From Mitsuaria sp. GD03876 (lineage in GTDB: Bacteria; Pseudomonadota; Gammaproteobacteria; Burkholderiales; Burkholderiaceae_C), in NCBI RefSeq assembly GCF_029840635.1, contig NZ_JAOCCU010000015.1, positions 62,001-126,000 on the forward strand: 64,000 bases of DNA, written 5' to 3'. Of the stretch, positions 18,631 through 27,565 are shown one piece after another. The notes under the pieces were generated by a model. That model saw only the letters and a list, made by a program, of their open reading frames with translations. It did no database searches and was not told where the DNA came from. The position numbers and the translations under genes were made by a program. The first letter of the stretch is position 1, and every line of letters starts with the position of its first letter.

Positions 18631-19247
18631 CAGACCGGCGCTCCTTCCTCGCGCACCGGGCGCTCGTCGTCGGGGACCGCCTCCTGGGCGGGTTCGGGCT
18701 GGCGCTCGCACCATTCGGGCAGCGCGCGCAGGCCCTCCAGGAAGGCCTGCGCATGGGCCTGGACCTGCTCGGCGGTGGCCTTCTGCGCGCCGTGCAGCAC
18801 CAGCGGCGGCAGGAAGCGCATGCCGCACAGCGCGGCGGTCTGGGCATAGGGCAGCAGGAAGTCGCCGACCGGGTGGCGGTTGTAGCCGTCGGCGCCGTAC
18901 GAGTGGGCGCTGCCGCCGGTGGAGGTCACCAGCCACAGGTCCTTGCCGTGCAGCGCGTGGCCTTCCTGGCCGTAGGCGAAGCCGATGCTGAGCACCTCGT
19001 CCACCCACAGCTTCATCAGCGCCGGCATGCCGTACCAGTGCATCGGGTGCAGCCAGACCAGCAGCTCGGCGTCGCGCAGCGCCTCCTGCTCGGCGGCGGT
19101 GTCGATCGCGTAATCGGGATAGAGCGCGTAGAGGTCGCGCACGCGGACGTCGGGCAGCCCGTGGGCGGCCGACAGCATCGCGCGGGTGACGCGGGAGTGC
19201 GCCAGGTCGGGATGCGCGCTCAGGATGAGGATGGACGGGGCGGTCAT
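18630..19247 (-). CDS. kefF: KefF/YheR-type NAD(P)H oxidoreductase
   Basis: Soluble flavodoxin-fold quinone reductase that also serves as the ancillary activator of KefC. It is 205 residues: ILILSAHPDLAHSRVTRAM at the N-terminus, the FMN-site stretch WLHPMHWYGMPALMKLWVDE, and VTSTGGSAHSYG. The last ~20 residues are a Glu/Pro-rich extension. Its stop overlaps the kefC start by one base. The order kefF-kefC matches enterobacteria. Confidence 0.9.
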   Translation of the reverse strand: MTAPSILILSAHPDLAHSRVTRAMLSAAHGLPDVRVRDLYALYPDYAIDTAAEQEALRDAELLVWLHPMHWYGMPALMKLWVDEVLSIGFAYGQEGHALHGKDLWLVTSTGGSAHSYGADGYNRHPVGDFLLPYAQTAALCGMRFLPPLVLHGAQKATAEQVQAHAQAFLEGLRALPEWCERQPEPAQEAVPDDERPVREEGAPV

Positions 19248-19308
19248 GGCGGCGGATTTTGCGGTATCGCATAACATCCCGCGCACCTCATCGAGGAGAG
19301 GAGAGGCC

Positions 19309-19962
19309 ATGCCCGTGATCCTGGTCGCCAACCCGAAGGGCGGCGTTGGCAAGAGCACGCTCGCGAGCAACATCGCGGGCTTCCTGGCGCATCGCGGCCA
19401 CGCGGTGATGCTGGGCGACATCGACCGCCAGCAGTCCTCGGCCCGCTGGCTGGCCCAGCGCCCCGCGGCGCTGCCGGCGATCCGCGGCTGGGAACTCGCT
19501 TCGACGGAACAGCTGCGCACGCCCAAGGGCGTGTCGCACGCGGTGCTGGACACGCCCGCGGGCCTGCGCGGCAAGCGGCTGACGCAGGCGCTCAAGGTCG
19601 CCGAACGCGTGGTCGTGCCGCTGCAGCCCAGCCTGTTTGACATCCAGGCGACATACGACTTCGTGCGCGAGCTGCAAGATCACGCCCACGATCGCGACAA
19701 GCTCGGCGAGCGGCCCGAGATCGCCCTGGTGGCGATGCGGGTGCGCGAGGGGACGCTGTCGCAGCAGCAGCTGCACCAGTTCATCGAGCAGCTCGGGCTG
19801 CCGCTGCTGGCGGAGCTGCGCGACACCCAGAACTACGTGCAGCTGGCCGCCCGCGGCCTGACGCTCTGGGACATCGCCCCGGGCCGGGTGACGCGCGATC
19901 TGGAGCAATGGCAACGGCTGTGCGCCTGGCTGGAACGGTCGACCGCGGTCGGCAAGGAGTGA
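19309..19962 (+). CDS. ParA-family ATPase (orphan, MipZ/ParA-like)
   Basis: A 217-residue cytoplasmic P-loop ATPase with the deviant Walker A motif (NPKGGVGKST), a Walker A' aspartate (GDIDRQQS) and a switch II-like DTPAG. A strong GAGGAGAGGAG site precedes ATG 19309. There is no ParB or parS-like partner beside it, so it is not a plain chromosome-partition pair; small orphan ParA proteins position chemoreceptor arrays, carboxysomes or other cargo. The 61-bp gap to the divergent kefF holds promoters for both. Cargo is unknown. Confidence 0.85.
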   Translation: MPVILVANPKGGVGKSTLASNIAGFLAHRGHAVMLGDIDRQQSSARWLAQRPAALPAIRGWELASTEQLRTPKGVSHAVLDTPAGLRGKRLTQALKVAERVVVPLQPSLFDIQATYDFVRELQDHAHDRDKLGERPEIALVAMRVREGTLSQQQLHQFIEQLGLPLLAELRDTQNYVQLAARGLTLWDIAPGRVTRDLEQWQRLCAWLERSTAVGKE

Positions 19963-20008
19963 TCGCTCCGCATCCGCCCGGCGCCTGATCCAACGACAGG
20001 AGATCGGG

Positions 20009-20461
20009 ATGCGGATGTTCGAGAAGCTGGAAGACCTGGCGCCCCTGGTGGGCGAGGAGATCGGGGTGTCGGACTGGATCGCGGTGAACCAGCCGCGGAT
20101 CCAGGCGTTCGCCGACGCGACCGAGGACCAGCAATGGATCCACACCGACCCGGAACGCGCCGCCGCCGGACCGTTCGGTGCGACCATCGCGCACGGCTTC
20201 CTGACCCTCAGCCTGCTGCCGCGTTTCTACGAGACCGCCTTTCGGGTGAGGGAAGTCCGCATGGGCCTCAACTACGGGCTGGACCGGGTGCGCTTCCCGG
20301 CGCCGGTCCCGGTGGGCAGCCGGCTGCGCGGGCGTTTCGTGCTCAAGCGCCTGGAGCCGGTCGACGGCGGCGTGCAGATGATGGTGGAGGTCACCGTCGA
20401 GCGCGAGGCCGGCGGCAAGCCGGTCTGCATCGCCGAATCGCTGACGCGCCAGTACCGCTGA
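20009..20461 (+). CDS. MaoC-family (R)-specific enoyl-CoA hydratase-like protein
   Basis: Hotdog-fold protein of 150 residues, likely hydrating trans-2-enoyl-CoA to (R)-3-hydroxyacyl-CoA. The hydratase 2 motif is visible as FADATEDQQWIHTDPERA with the D-x4-H catalytic pair, followed by IAHGFLTLSLLP. PhaJ and NodN-like proteins share this layout; the DQQWIH form is typical of MaoC proteins near acyl metabolism. It lies alone between an orphan ParA gene and a regulator, so its pathway is not shown. Confidence 0.87.
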   Translation: MRMFEKLEDLAPLVGEEIGVSDWIAVNQPRIQAFADATEDQQWIHTDPERAAAGPFGATIAHGFLTLSLLPRFYETAFRVREVRMGLNYGLDRVRFPAPVPVGSRLRGRFVLKRLEPVDGGVQMMVEVTVEREAGGKPVCIAESLTRQYR

Positions 20462-20470
20462 CGTGCGTTT

Positions 20471-20486
20471 GCCGCCACGTGGCGGC
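20471..20486. terminator. Perfect 16-bp palindrome after the MaoC gene
   Basis: GCCGCCACGTGGCGGC starts 10 bp after the stop codon and can form a 6-bp GC stem with an ACGT loop. There is no T-run, so it is at best a weak or rho-assisted terminator; a protein-binding site is also possible. Confidence 0.4.
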
Positions 20487-20654
20487 TGCGCGAAACGCGC
20501 ACGGCGCTCGCATTTCCATCATTTCGGAAGCGGCTTTTTGCTGTCGTGACAGGAAGCGGACTACCCTTACACAGGGGTACTCGCCCGTGCGAGCATCATT
20601 TTTTGTGTTTGCCAATAGAACTTTCCGCTGGTAGCGATGCCACCGTAAGGGGGA

Positions 20655-20683
20655 GTGCCGGGCCGAAAGTGCGCGCCTATGAT
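20655..20683 (+). promoter_or_regulatory. Possible sigma-70 promoter of the LuxR-type regulator
   Basis: TATGAT (20678-20683) matches the -10 consensus at five of six positions; 17 bp upstream GTGCCG is a poor -35. It lies 32 bp before the GTG start, which has AAGGAG at 20703. The call rests on the -10 and the spacing only. Confidence 0.3.
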
Positions 20684-20715
20684 CGCGCCCTAGTTCTATC
20701 CAAGGAGACACGCCC

Positions 20716-21459
20716 GTGAGGGTTCTGCTGATCGACGACCACCCGCTGATCCTGGCCGCGCTCCAGACTGTGATTCAAGGTCTGGGAGAAGACGTGCAGG
20801 TGCTGGGCGCCGACAGCGCGGCTCAGGCGCGGGACACGCTCAAGGCGAGGCAGGATTTCGACCTGGTGCTGCTGGATCTGAATTTGGGCGATGCCAGCGG
20901 CTTCGACGTGCTGGAGGAGTTCCGCGCGCAGTACCCGTCGCTGCCGGTGGTGGTGATTTCCGCCTCGGACCGCGCCAGCGACGTGATCCGCGCGATCGAC
21001 CAGGGCGCGATGGGCTTCATCCCGAAGCGCACCGGGAACGACGTGCTGGCGCAGGCGCTCAAGCTGGTGATGTCGGGCGGCATCTACGTGCCGCCGATGT
21101 CGCTGGGCTCGGACGCGCCGGAGCCGGAACCGATCGTCGTCGCCGACAGCGCGTCGGCGCCGGTCAACACCAAGCTGCACCAGGTGCAGGCGCTGGCCAG
21201 CCAGGCCGGTTACCAGACGACCGCCGGGCTGGAGAGCCTGCAGCTGACGCCCCGCCAGACCGATGTGCTGGCGTTGCTGCTGCAGGGCAAGCCCAACAAG
21301 ATCATCGCCCGCGAGCTGGGCGTGTCGGTGGAGACGATCAAGGACCACGTCGCCGCAGTGCTGAAGGCGCTGGGCGTCAGCTCTCGGACGCAGGCGGTGC
21401 TGGCCGTCGGCCAGATGGTGCAGCGGCAGCCGAACGCCGCGTTCACCACCTTCCGCTGA
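20716..21459 (+). CDS. NarL/LuxR-family response regulator
   Basis: Two-domain cytoplasmic regulator of 247 residues. The receiver has IDDHPLI, the phospho-acceptor Asp in LVLLDLNLGD, and the Lys in MGFIPKRTG. The C-terminal LuxR-type helix-turn-helix is LTPRQTDVLALLLQGKPNKI followed by ARELGVSVETIKDH. Translation starts at GTG 20716 behind AAGGAG. No kinase gene is adjacent, so it is an orphan. The linker between domains is long (~60 residues). Confidence 0.93.
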   Translation: MRVLLIDDHPLILAALQTVIQGLGEDVQVLGADSAAQARDTLKARQDFDLVLLDLNLGDASGFDVLEEFRAQYPSLPVVVISASDRASDVIRAIDQGAMGFIPKRTGNDVLAQALKLVMSGGIYVPPMSLGSDAPEPEPIVVADSASAPVNTKLHQVQALASQAGYQTTAGLESLQLTPRQTDVLALLLQGKPNKIIARELGVSVETIKDHVAAVLKALGVSSRTQAVLAVGQMVQRQPNAAFTTFR

Positions 21460-21497
21460 GTCTGCCGGACCGCGCCCCGCGCGGCTCCCGCAAATGA

Positions 21498-21522
21498 AAC
21501 GACCTCCCGAGCGGAGGTCGTT
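21498..21522. terminator. Bidirectional terminator between regulator and scpA
   Basis: A 10-bp perfect stem (AACGACCTCC / GGAGGTCGTT) with a 5-nt loop, between the convergent response regulator and scpA. The flanking A and T runs are short but on both sides. Confidence 0.8.
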
Positions 21523-21570
21523 GTCATTGGCGCCGGCATCGGGCGCGGGTCGGGCGCTGGACGTCGGTCG

Positions 21571-22446
21571 TCAGCTCGGCGAGTAAGCCAGGCGCACGTA
21601 GATCGGCGCGAAGGCTTCGGCCTGCGTGATCTCGAGCAGCCGTTCCCGCGCCAGCTCCAGCATCGCGATGAAGGACACGACCAGCACCTGCGGCCCGCGG
21701 TCCAGCTCGAACAGGTCCTCGAACTCCACGAATCGCTGGCCCTGCAGCTTGCGCAGCAGGTGCGACATGTACTCGCGCACCGACAGCTGCTCGCGCGAGA
21801 TCTTGTGGTGCTGGTTGAGCTTGGCCCGGCGCATCAGGTCGGCCCAGGCGGCGCGCAGGTCGTCGACATGCACGTCCGGCAACCGCGGCGCCAGCGACTG
21901 CTCGATGTGGATCTGCGCGCGCAGGAAGTCGCGCCCCAGCACCGGCATCTGGTCCAGCCGCATCGCGGCCTGCTTCATCTGCTCGTACTCCAGCAGCCGC
22001 CGCACCAGTTCCGCGCGCGGGTCCTCGGGCTCGGCGCCGTCCTCGGACTTCTTGGGCGGCAGCAGCATCCGCGACTTGATCTCGATGAGCATCGCCGCCA
22101 TCAGCAGGTACTCGCTCGCCAACTCGAGGTTGTGCTTGCGCAGTTGCTCGACGTAGCTGAGGTACTGCTTGGTCACCTCGGCCAGCGGGATGTCGAGGAT
22201 GTTGAAGTTCTGCTTGCGGATCAGGTACAGCAGCAGGTCCAGCGGTCCCTGGAAGGCTTCCAGGAACACCTCCAGCGCGTCCGGCGGGATGTAGAGGTCC
22301 TGCGGCAGCGCGAACAGCGGCTCGCCGTACAGGCGCGCGACGGCGACGTGGTCGACTTCCTCGGGCGAAGAAGCGCCGCCGCCCTGATCCGCCGGATCGT
22401 CCGGCAGCGTCAGGGCGGTGTCGCGGTGGTCGTCAGCGTTGCTCAC
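21571..22446 (-). CDS. scpA: Segregation and condensation protein A (kleisin ScpA)
   Basis: Kleisin subunit of the SMC-ScpAB condensin, bridging SMC heads. The 291-residue protein has the diagnostic N-terminal stretch FQGPLDLLLYLIRKQNFNIL and DIPLAEVTKQYLSYV, then YLLMAAMLIEIKSRMLLPP. The C-terminal winged helix ends with VVSFIAMLELARERLLEITQ. A ~45-residue polar N-terminal extension is present. No scpB follows in the window. It is preceded closely by a DUF3460 gene, probably co-transcribed from metG. Confidence 0.95.
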   Translation of the reverse strand: MSNADDHRDTALTLPDDPADQGGGASSPEEVDHVAVARLYGEPLFALPQDLYIPPDALEVFLEAFQGPLDLLLYLIRKQNFNILDIPLAEVTKQYLSYVEQLRKHNLELASEYLLMAAMLIEIKSRMLLPPKKSEDGAEPEDPRAELVRRLLEYEQMKQAAMRLDQMPVLGRDFLRAQIHIEQSLAPRLPDVHVDDLRAAWADLMRRAKLNQHHKISREQLSVREYMSHLLRKLQGQRFVEFEDLFELDRGPQVLVVSFIAMLELARERLLEITQAEAFAPIYVRLAYSPS

Positions 22447-22476
22447 GCAGCGGGCGACGCGGGGCCGGTGTCCGGA

Positions 22477-22680
22477 TTACTCGGACTTGGTCTGGTAGAC
22501 GTAGGCCTGCTGGGCCACGCGCGACTGGCTGTAGCCGGCCTGCGCCTGGCGGTCCTGCTCGCGGTCCCACAGCAGCGCGCGGCCGGCGCGTTGCTCGGCT
22601 TCCAGCGTCGGCTTCTTGGCCTTGAGCTCATTGATGAACTGCGTGGCTTCGGATTCGTATTTCTTCCAGAACAGCGGCAT
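22477..22680 (-). CDS. DUF3460 family small protein
   Basis: A 67-residue soluble protein of unknown function, recognised from PLFWKKYESEATQFINELKA and the WDREQDRQAQAGY stretch followed by AQQAYVYQ. The family is confined to betaproteobacteria and is usually beside metG and scpA, as here. The true start is ATG 22680; a much longer reading in the same frame upstream is antisense noise of metG. Confidence 0.85.
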   Translation of the reverse strand: MPLFWKKYESEATQFINELKAKKPTLEAEQRAGRALLWDREQDRQAQAGYSQSRVAQQAYVYQTKSE

Positions 22681-22733
22681 GGTCGTCTCTTGATCGAGGG
22701 GCGAAAACTGGGGATGGATTCTAGTTGGAGGGC

Positions 22734-24779
22734 TCAGCGCACGCGCATGCCGGGCTGGGCGCCGGGGAAGGGCTCCAGCACGAAGACGCCGGGATGGGCC
22801 TTCTCGTCGGCATGGCTGGCGGCCAGCACCATGCCCTCGGACACGCCGAACTTCATCTTGCGCGGCGCCAGGTTGGCCACCAGCACGGTGAGCTTGCCCT
22901 CGAGCTGCTCGGGCTGGTAGGCGCTGCGGATGCCGCTGAAGACGTTGCGCAGCCGGCCTTCGCCGGCGTCCAGCGTCAGGCGCAGCAGCTTGTCCGAGCC
23001 CTCGACCAGTTCCGCCTTGACGATCCGGGCGATGCGCAGGTCGACCTTGGCGAAGTCGTCGATCTTGATCTCGGGCGCGAGTTCCTCGCCGCCGGGCACG
23101 ACCTTGGGCGGGGCGGGCGGCTCGAACAGCGCGTCCAGCATCTTGGGATCGACGCGCTGCATCAGGTGCTCGTAGCCGCCGATGACATGCGCGCCCAGCG
23201 GCCGGTCGGCGTCGTCGAAGACCATCGGCGCGACCTGCAGGAAGCCCTCGACCTTGGCGACGAGCGCCGGCAGCACCGGCTTCAGGTAGATGGACAGCAG
23301 GCGGAAGGCCTCGATGCAGACGGTGCAGACGTCCTGCAGCACCTGGTCCTTGCCCTCGAGCTTGGCCAGCTCCCAGGGCTTGTTCTGGTCGACGTACTCG
23401 TTGACGCGGTCGGCCAGCAGCATGATCTCGCGCAGCGCCTTGCCGAACTCGCGGGTCTCGTACAGCTCGACGATCGTCGCCTTGTGCGCGCGCAGGCCGT
23501 CGAGCAGGGCCAGGCCCTCGACGCCGACATCGGCCGACAGCTGGCCGCCGAAGCGCTTGGACAGGAAACCCGCGGCGCGGCTGGCGATGTTGATGTACTT
23601 GCCGACCAGGTCCGAGTTGACGCGGGCGACGAAGTCCTCGGGGTTGAAGTCCAGGTCCTCGACCTTGCTGTTGAGCTTGGCGGCCAGGTAGTAGCGCAGC
23701 CACTCGGGGTTCATGCCCAGCGACAGGTACTTCAGCGGATCCAGCCCGGTGCCGCGGCTCTTGGACATCTTCTCGCCGCCGTTGACGGTCAGGAAGCCAT
23801 GCACGTAGACGTGGTTGGGCGTCTTGCGGCCGCTGAAGTGCAGCATCGCCGGCCAGAACAGCGTGTGGAAGTAGGTGATGTCCTTGCCGATGAAATGGAT
23901 CTGCTCGGTCGACGGGTCCTTCATGAACGCGTCGAAGTCACGGCCGATCTTGCCGAAGTAGTTCTTCAGCGAGGCCAGGTAGCCGATCGGCGCGTCCACC
24001 CACACGTAGAAGTACTTGCCCGGCGCGTCGGGGATCTCGATGCCGAAGTAGGGCGCGTCGCGGCTGATGTCCCAGTCGCCCAGGCCGCCCTTGCCGTCCT
24101 CGTCCTTGGCGAACCATTCCTTGATCTTGTTGAGCACCTCGGACTGCAGCCGGCCGGTGCTCTGGGTCCATTGCTCGAGGAACTCGACGCAGCGGGGATC
24201 GGACAGCTTGAAGAAGTAGTGCTCCGAGCTCTTCATCACCGGCGTCGCGCCGGTCAGCACGGAGAACGGGTTCTTCAGCTCGGTGGGCGTGTAGACGGCG
24301 CCGCAGACCTCGCAGGAATCGCCGTACTGGTCCTTGGCGCCGCACTTCGGGCATTCGCCCTTGATGAAGCGGTCGGGCAGGAACATCGACTTCTGCGGAT
24401 CGAAGAACTGCTCGATGGTCTTCACCGAGATCAGCTCGTTGGCGCGCAGCGACTTGTAGATCTCCTTGCAGAGCTCGTGGTTCTCGGCGCCGTCGGTGGT
24501 GTGCCAGTTGTCGAAGCTGATGTGGAAGCCGTCGAGGTACTTCTGGCGGCCCGCGGCGATGTCGGCCACGAACTGCTGCGGCGCCTTCCCGGCCTTCTCG
24601 GCCGCGATCATGATCGGCGCGCCGTGCGCGTCGTCGGCGCAGACGAAGTGCACCTCGCTGCCCGCCATCCGCTGGAAGCGCACCCAGATGTCGGCCTGCG
24701 TGTACTCCATGATGTGGCCAATGTGGAAGTTCGCATTGGCGTAGGGGAGGGCGGTGGTGACGAAGAGCTTGCGTGTCAT
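22734..24779 (-). CDS. metG: Methionyl-tRNA synthetase
   Basis: Charges tRNA-Met and initiator tRNA. The 681-residue class I synthetase shows the HIGH motif at residues 19-22 ([12 protein letters not shown]), a zinc-binding knuckle ([18 protein letters not shown]) and the KMSKS loop ([12 protein letters not shown]). The anticodon-binding helical domain follows. The last ~110 residues are the C-terminal OB-fold tRNA-binding domain ([15 protein letters not shown]). ATG 24779 ([16 protein letters not shown]) is the standard start; the reading from 24857 has no ribosome-binding site. An inverted repeat lies in its leader. Confidence 0.97.
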   Translation of the reverse strand: MTRKLFVTTALPYANANFHIGHIMEYTQADIWVRFQRMAGSEVHFVCADDAHGAPIMIAAEKAGKAPQQFVADIAAGRQKYLDGFHISFDNWHTTDGAENHELCKEIYKSLRANELISVKTIEQFFDPQKSMFLPDRFIKGECPKCGAKDQYGDSCEVCGAVYTPTELKNPFSVLTGATPVMKSSEHYFFKLSDPRCVEFLEQWTQSTGRLQSEVLNKIKEWFAKDEDGKGGLGDWDISRDAPYFGIEIPDAPGKYFYVWVDAPIGYLASLKNYFGKIGRDFDAFMKDPSTEQIHFIGKDITYFHTLFWPAMLHFSGRKTPNHVYVHGFLTVNGGEKMSKSRGTGLDPLKYLSLGMNPEWLRYYLAAKLNSKVEDLDFNPEDFVARVNSDLVGKYINIASRAAGFLSKRFGGQLSADVGVEGLALLDGLRAHKATIVELYETREFGKALREIMLLADRVNEYVDQNKPWELAKLEGKDQVLQDVCTVCIEAFRLLSIYLKPVLPALVAKVEGFLQVAPMVFDDADRPLGAHVIGGYEHLMQRVDPKMLDALFEPPAPPKVVPGGEELAPEIKIDDFAKVDLRIARIVKAELVEGSDKLLRLTLDAGEGRLRNVFSGIRSAYQPEQLEGKLTVLVANLAPRKMKFGVSEGMVLAASHADEKAHPGVFVLEPFPGAQPGMRVR

Positions 24780-24800
24780 GGCGCGATGGGAGCTGCGAGG

Positions 24801-24851
24801 GGTTCCCCGCGCGCCCGGAGCCTGGATCGGTGCGGCCACGTGCGGGGAACC
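24801..24851 (-). promoter_or_regulatory. Long inverted repeat in the metG leader
   Basis: GGTTCCCCGC at 24801-24810 and GCGGGGAACC at 24842-24851 form a perfect 10-bp inverted repeat with a 31-nt loop. It lies between the BASS-transporter stop and the metG start, ending 21 bp before ATG. It may be a terminator of the transporter gene, or a structured leader affecting metG. No U-run follows. Confidence 0.45.
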
Positions 24852-24858
24852 GGCCATT

Positions 24859-25851
24859 TTAGGCGCCGGTTGAGGGCCTTGGCCGCGCCGCGTAGCGCTG
24901 GGCGAGCCACGAGCACAGGATCAGCTGCAGCTGGTGATAGAACATGATCGGCAGGACGATCACGCCGACCGCCGGATGCGCGCCGAACAGCAGCTTGGCC
25001 ATCGGCACGCCGGAGGCCAGCGTCTTCTTGGAGCCGCAGAACACGGCGGCGATTTCGTCCTCCACCGACAGGCCCATCGCGCGCGCCGCCAGGCGGCTCA
25101 GCACGATCACCACGGCCAGGAAGGCCGCGGCGCCCAGGGCGGCCTTGACCAGCAGTTCCGCGCCGTGGTCGCGCCACAGGCCCGAGGCGACCGAGTCGCT
25201 GAACGCCGACAGCACCAGCAGCACGATCACCCAGCGGTCCACCAGCGTGATCCGCGCCTTGTGCCGGGTGTGGAAACCCAGTAGCAGCGGCCGCAGCAAC
25301 TGGCCGGCCACCAGCGGGAGCAGCAGCAGCTGGGTCAGCTTCCAGACCGCCTCGCCCAGCGGCAGCGTCGCGCCGCTGGTGCCGGCCATCCAGGTCACCA
25401 GCAGCGGCGTCAGCACGATGCCCAGCAGGCTGGAGGCGCTGGCGTTGAAGATCGCCGCGGGCACGTTGCCCTTGGCCAGCACCGTCATCGCCACCGAGGA
25501 CGAGATCGTCGACGGCAGCGCGCACAGGTAGGCGAAGCCGAGCGCCAGGTCGGGCGGCAGCCAGCGGCCGAACAGCGCGGTGAAGCCCCACCACAGCAGC
25601 GGGAACAGCACGTAGGTCGACAGCTGCACCAGCACGTGCACGCGCCACTTCAGCGCGCCGTCGCGCAGCGCGGCGGCCGACAGGCCCAGGCCGGTGAGGA
25701 AGAACACCAGCGCCACGCCCCAGTTGCTGACCACCTCCAGCCGCAGCAGCCCGCCGCTGCGGCCCAGGTCGGGCCAGGCGCTGGCCAGCGCGACCGCGCC
25801 GACCAGGGCCATCAGAAACCACTCCTTGCGGACCCAGGCGCGGATGCCCAT
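24859..25851 (-). CDS. Bile acid:sodium symporter (BASS/SBF-like) family transporter
   Basis: Integral inner-membrane protein of 330 residues with about ten hydrophobic segments, e.g. [20 protein letters not shown] and [20 protein letters not shown]. The pattern [33 protein letters not shown] and [20 protein letters not shown] matches the SBF-like subgroup (YfeH type, PF13593). Those proteins carry an anion with Na+; substrate is unknown. It ends in TAA, 80 bp upstream of metG on the same strand. Confidence 0.88.
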   Translation of the reverse strand: MGIRAWVRKEWFLMALVGAVALASAWPDLGRSGGLLRLEVVSNWGVALVFFLTGLGLSAAALRDGALKWRVHVLVQLSTYVLFPLLWWGFTALFGRWLPPDLALGFAYLCALPSTISSSVAMTVLAKGNVPAAIFNASASSLLGIVLTPLLVTWMAGTSGATLPLGEAVWKLTQLLLLPLVAGQLLRPLLLGFHTRHKARITLVDRWVIVLLVLSAFSDSVASGLWRDHGAELLVKAALGAAAFLAVVIVLSRLAARAMGLSVEDEIAAVFCGSKKTLASGVPMAKLLFGAHPAVGVIVLPIMFYHQLQLILCSWLAQRYAARPRPSTGA

Positions 25852-26615
25852 CGCTTTCCTTCCGCCGGCGGGGCCGGCATGTCGTGACCATCGGGGAAAG
25901 CAGGGACTCTAGCGGGCGCGCGACTTGCCCGCCTGTCATCAGCCTTGCCGGTGTCCCGATTGACGAGCGCGGCGGAACGCTGTCCGCCCCGGATGTCGGA
26001 TTCGTGACGCGCGGTGGTGCATTCATGACGGCAATCGCACGGCCCGACGGGCCTGCGCACGGCGTCATGGCCCCGACTTGTAACGGTCCGGGCGCCTGTC
26101 GTGCCCCTCCGACAGCCCCTCCGGCGCCTTCCGGAAGGGGGATCCACCTCGTCCGGCGGTTCAACGACCCCCGCTAAATGGTTGATTTCAAAGACCCCCG
26201 AAAGCTATCCACCGTGGCTGTGGATAACTTTGTGGGAAACCTGCCGGGGATCGCTCTAAACCCTTGATCGACGGTCGTCGGAGGTTCCGTGCCTCTTTTC
26301 CGGGCACGCGAAATCGCTCCATATGAATCAACGACTTGGCGGCGTGCCGGGAAAACGAGCAGCTGCGATGCAGCACGGGTGCGCGCCAGTTCGGGTAAGC
26401 GGCGCGATGGGGATAAGTCAAGCCCCAGGTCCATGATTTTTAGGTTGACAACGAGGCCATGACGCTGGACGAGGCGACATGGCGTCCGTGGATGACATCC
26501 GCGCGACAGCCGATGACGGTGTCGAGGGCCGCGCGGGCCGGGCAGGCCCCTAAAAGGAGGCGCTCGGCGCACCGCTAAAATCCGCGACTTTGCAAACGCA
26601 TTCCTCATTTCTTTC
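25852..26615. other. Gene-poor 764-bp intergenic region
   Basis: No reading frame here has a family match, a ribosome-binding site and sensible codon use. The region lies between the divergent transporter and minC starts. It contains a consensus DnaA box with an inverted repeat (26206-26227), an AT-richer patch around 26420-26460 than its surroundings, and TAAAAT at 26576-26581, 34 bp before minC, which could be a -10 element. Confidence 0.6.
26206..26227 (-). promoter_or_regulatory. DnaA-box-like inverted repeat
   Basis: TATCCAC (26206-26212) and GTGGATA (26220-26226) form a 7-bp inverted repeat with a 7-nt spacer. On the minus strand 26219-26227 reads TTATCCACA, identical to the consensus DnaA box. 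A TTTGTGGG follows directly. It lies about 390 bp upstream of minC. Confidence 0.5.
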
Positions 26616-27515
26616 ATGACGCAGGCAGTGGCGGGCACTTTGTCGGGGCGGTCGGCCGCCGGCAAGACTCCGGAACTTTTTGAACTGAAGAGCGCCTCGC
26701 TGAGCCTGCTCGCCCTCGTCCTGAAGACGGCCGATCCGGCCGCGCTCGACGGGGAACTGGCCGCCAGGCTGGGCGAGACGCCCGACGCCTTCCACCACGA
26801 TCCGCTGCTGCTGGACCTGAGCCAGCTGCCCGCCGTGGCCGAGTCGGCCGAGGCGCCGGCCCCGGTGGAGGCTTCCGCCGCCGCCGACGGCCAGGGCGAA
26901 CTGGGCCTGGACGCCGAGGCGCCGGTCGCCGCGGCCGAGCCGGCGGCCCGCGTGGAGCTCGCCGCGCTGCTGCCGCTGCTGCGCCGTCACCGGCTGCAGC
27001 CGGTGGGGGTGATCGGGGCGAACGCCGCCGAACTCGAGCAGGCCGCGGCGCTGGGCCTGGCCGAGGCGCCGGACCAGCCGGTGCGCGCCGAGCGCGAGCC
27101 GCGCGTCGAACAGGTCGTCCAGCAGGTCGTCAAGGAAGTGGTCGTCGAGCGTCCGGTCGAGGTGCCGGTGCCGGCGGAGTCGAAGACGGTCTACGTCGAC
27201 AAGCCGCTGCGCTCGGGCCAGCAGGTCTACGCCAAGGGGGCCGACCTGGTGGTGCTGGCGGCGGTGAACCATGGCGCCGAGGTGATCGCCGACGGCAGCA
27301 TCCACGTCTACGCGCCGCTGCGCGGCAAGGCGATCGCGGGGGCGCGCGGCAATGCGCAGGCGCGCATCTTCGCGCAGCAGCTCGAGGCCGAGCTCATCGC
27401 CATCGCCGGCATCTACCGCACCAGCGAGAACCCGCTGCCGGACAACGTGCGCGGCAAGGCGGCGCAGGTCCGGCTCGACGGCGAGAAATTGATCATGGAG
27501 CCGCTGGGCGCCTGA
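26616..27515 (+). CDS. minC: Septum-site inhibitor MinC
   Basis: Blocks FtsZ polymerisation away from midcell, recruited by MinD. The N-terminal FtsZ-binding domain begins near residue 20 (FELKSASLSLLALVLKTADP). A long Ala/Glu/Pro-rich linker is followed by the C-terminal beta-helix (LRSGQQVYAKGADLVVLAAV, GAEVIADGSIHVYAPLRGKA, GIYRTSENPLPDNVRGKAAQ). At 299 residues it is longer than E. coli MinC (231), due mainly to linker expansion. ATG 26616 has no strong ribosome-binding site. Confidence 0.95.
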   Translation: MTQAVAGTLSGRSAAGKTPELFELKSASLSLLALVLKTADPAALDGELAARLGETPDAFHHDPLLLDLSQLPAVAESAEAPAPVEASAAADGQGELGLDAEAPVAAAEPAARVELAALLPLLRRHRLQPVGVIGANAAELEQAAALGLAEAPDQPVRAEREPRVEQVVQQVVKEVVVERPVEVPVPAESKTVYVDKPLRSGQQVYAKGADLVVLAAVNHGAEVIADGSIHVYAPLRGKAIAGARGNAQARIFAQQLEAELIAIAGIYRTSENPLPDNVRGKAAQVRLDGEKLIMEPLGA

Positions 27516-27565
27516 GGGCCCGGGATCCTCCCCAACCAGACACATTGAAAGAAGGACCTCGACCC

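Noticed and set aside
16253-18849. Long plus-strand frames opposite the kefC-like gene
   Set aside because: GC-rich antisense shadows; the minus strand codes for recognisable DUF1841 and KefC proteins.
26206-26460. Possible chromosomal origin
   Set aside because: One consensus DnaA box only, no dnaA/dnaN/gyrB context and no AT-rich unwinding stretch.
26174-26665. 163-residue minus-strand frame in the gap before minC
   Set aside because: Overlaps the minC start, has no ribosome-binding site, no family resemblance and Arg/Pro-rich noise composition.
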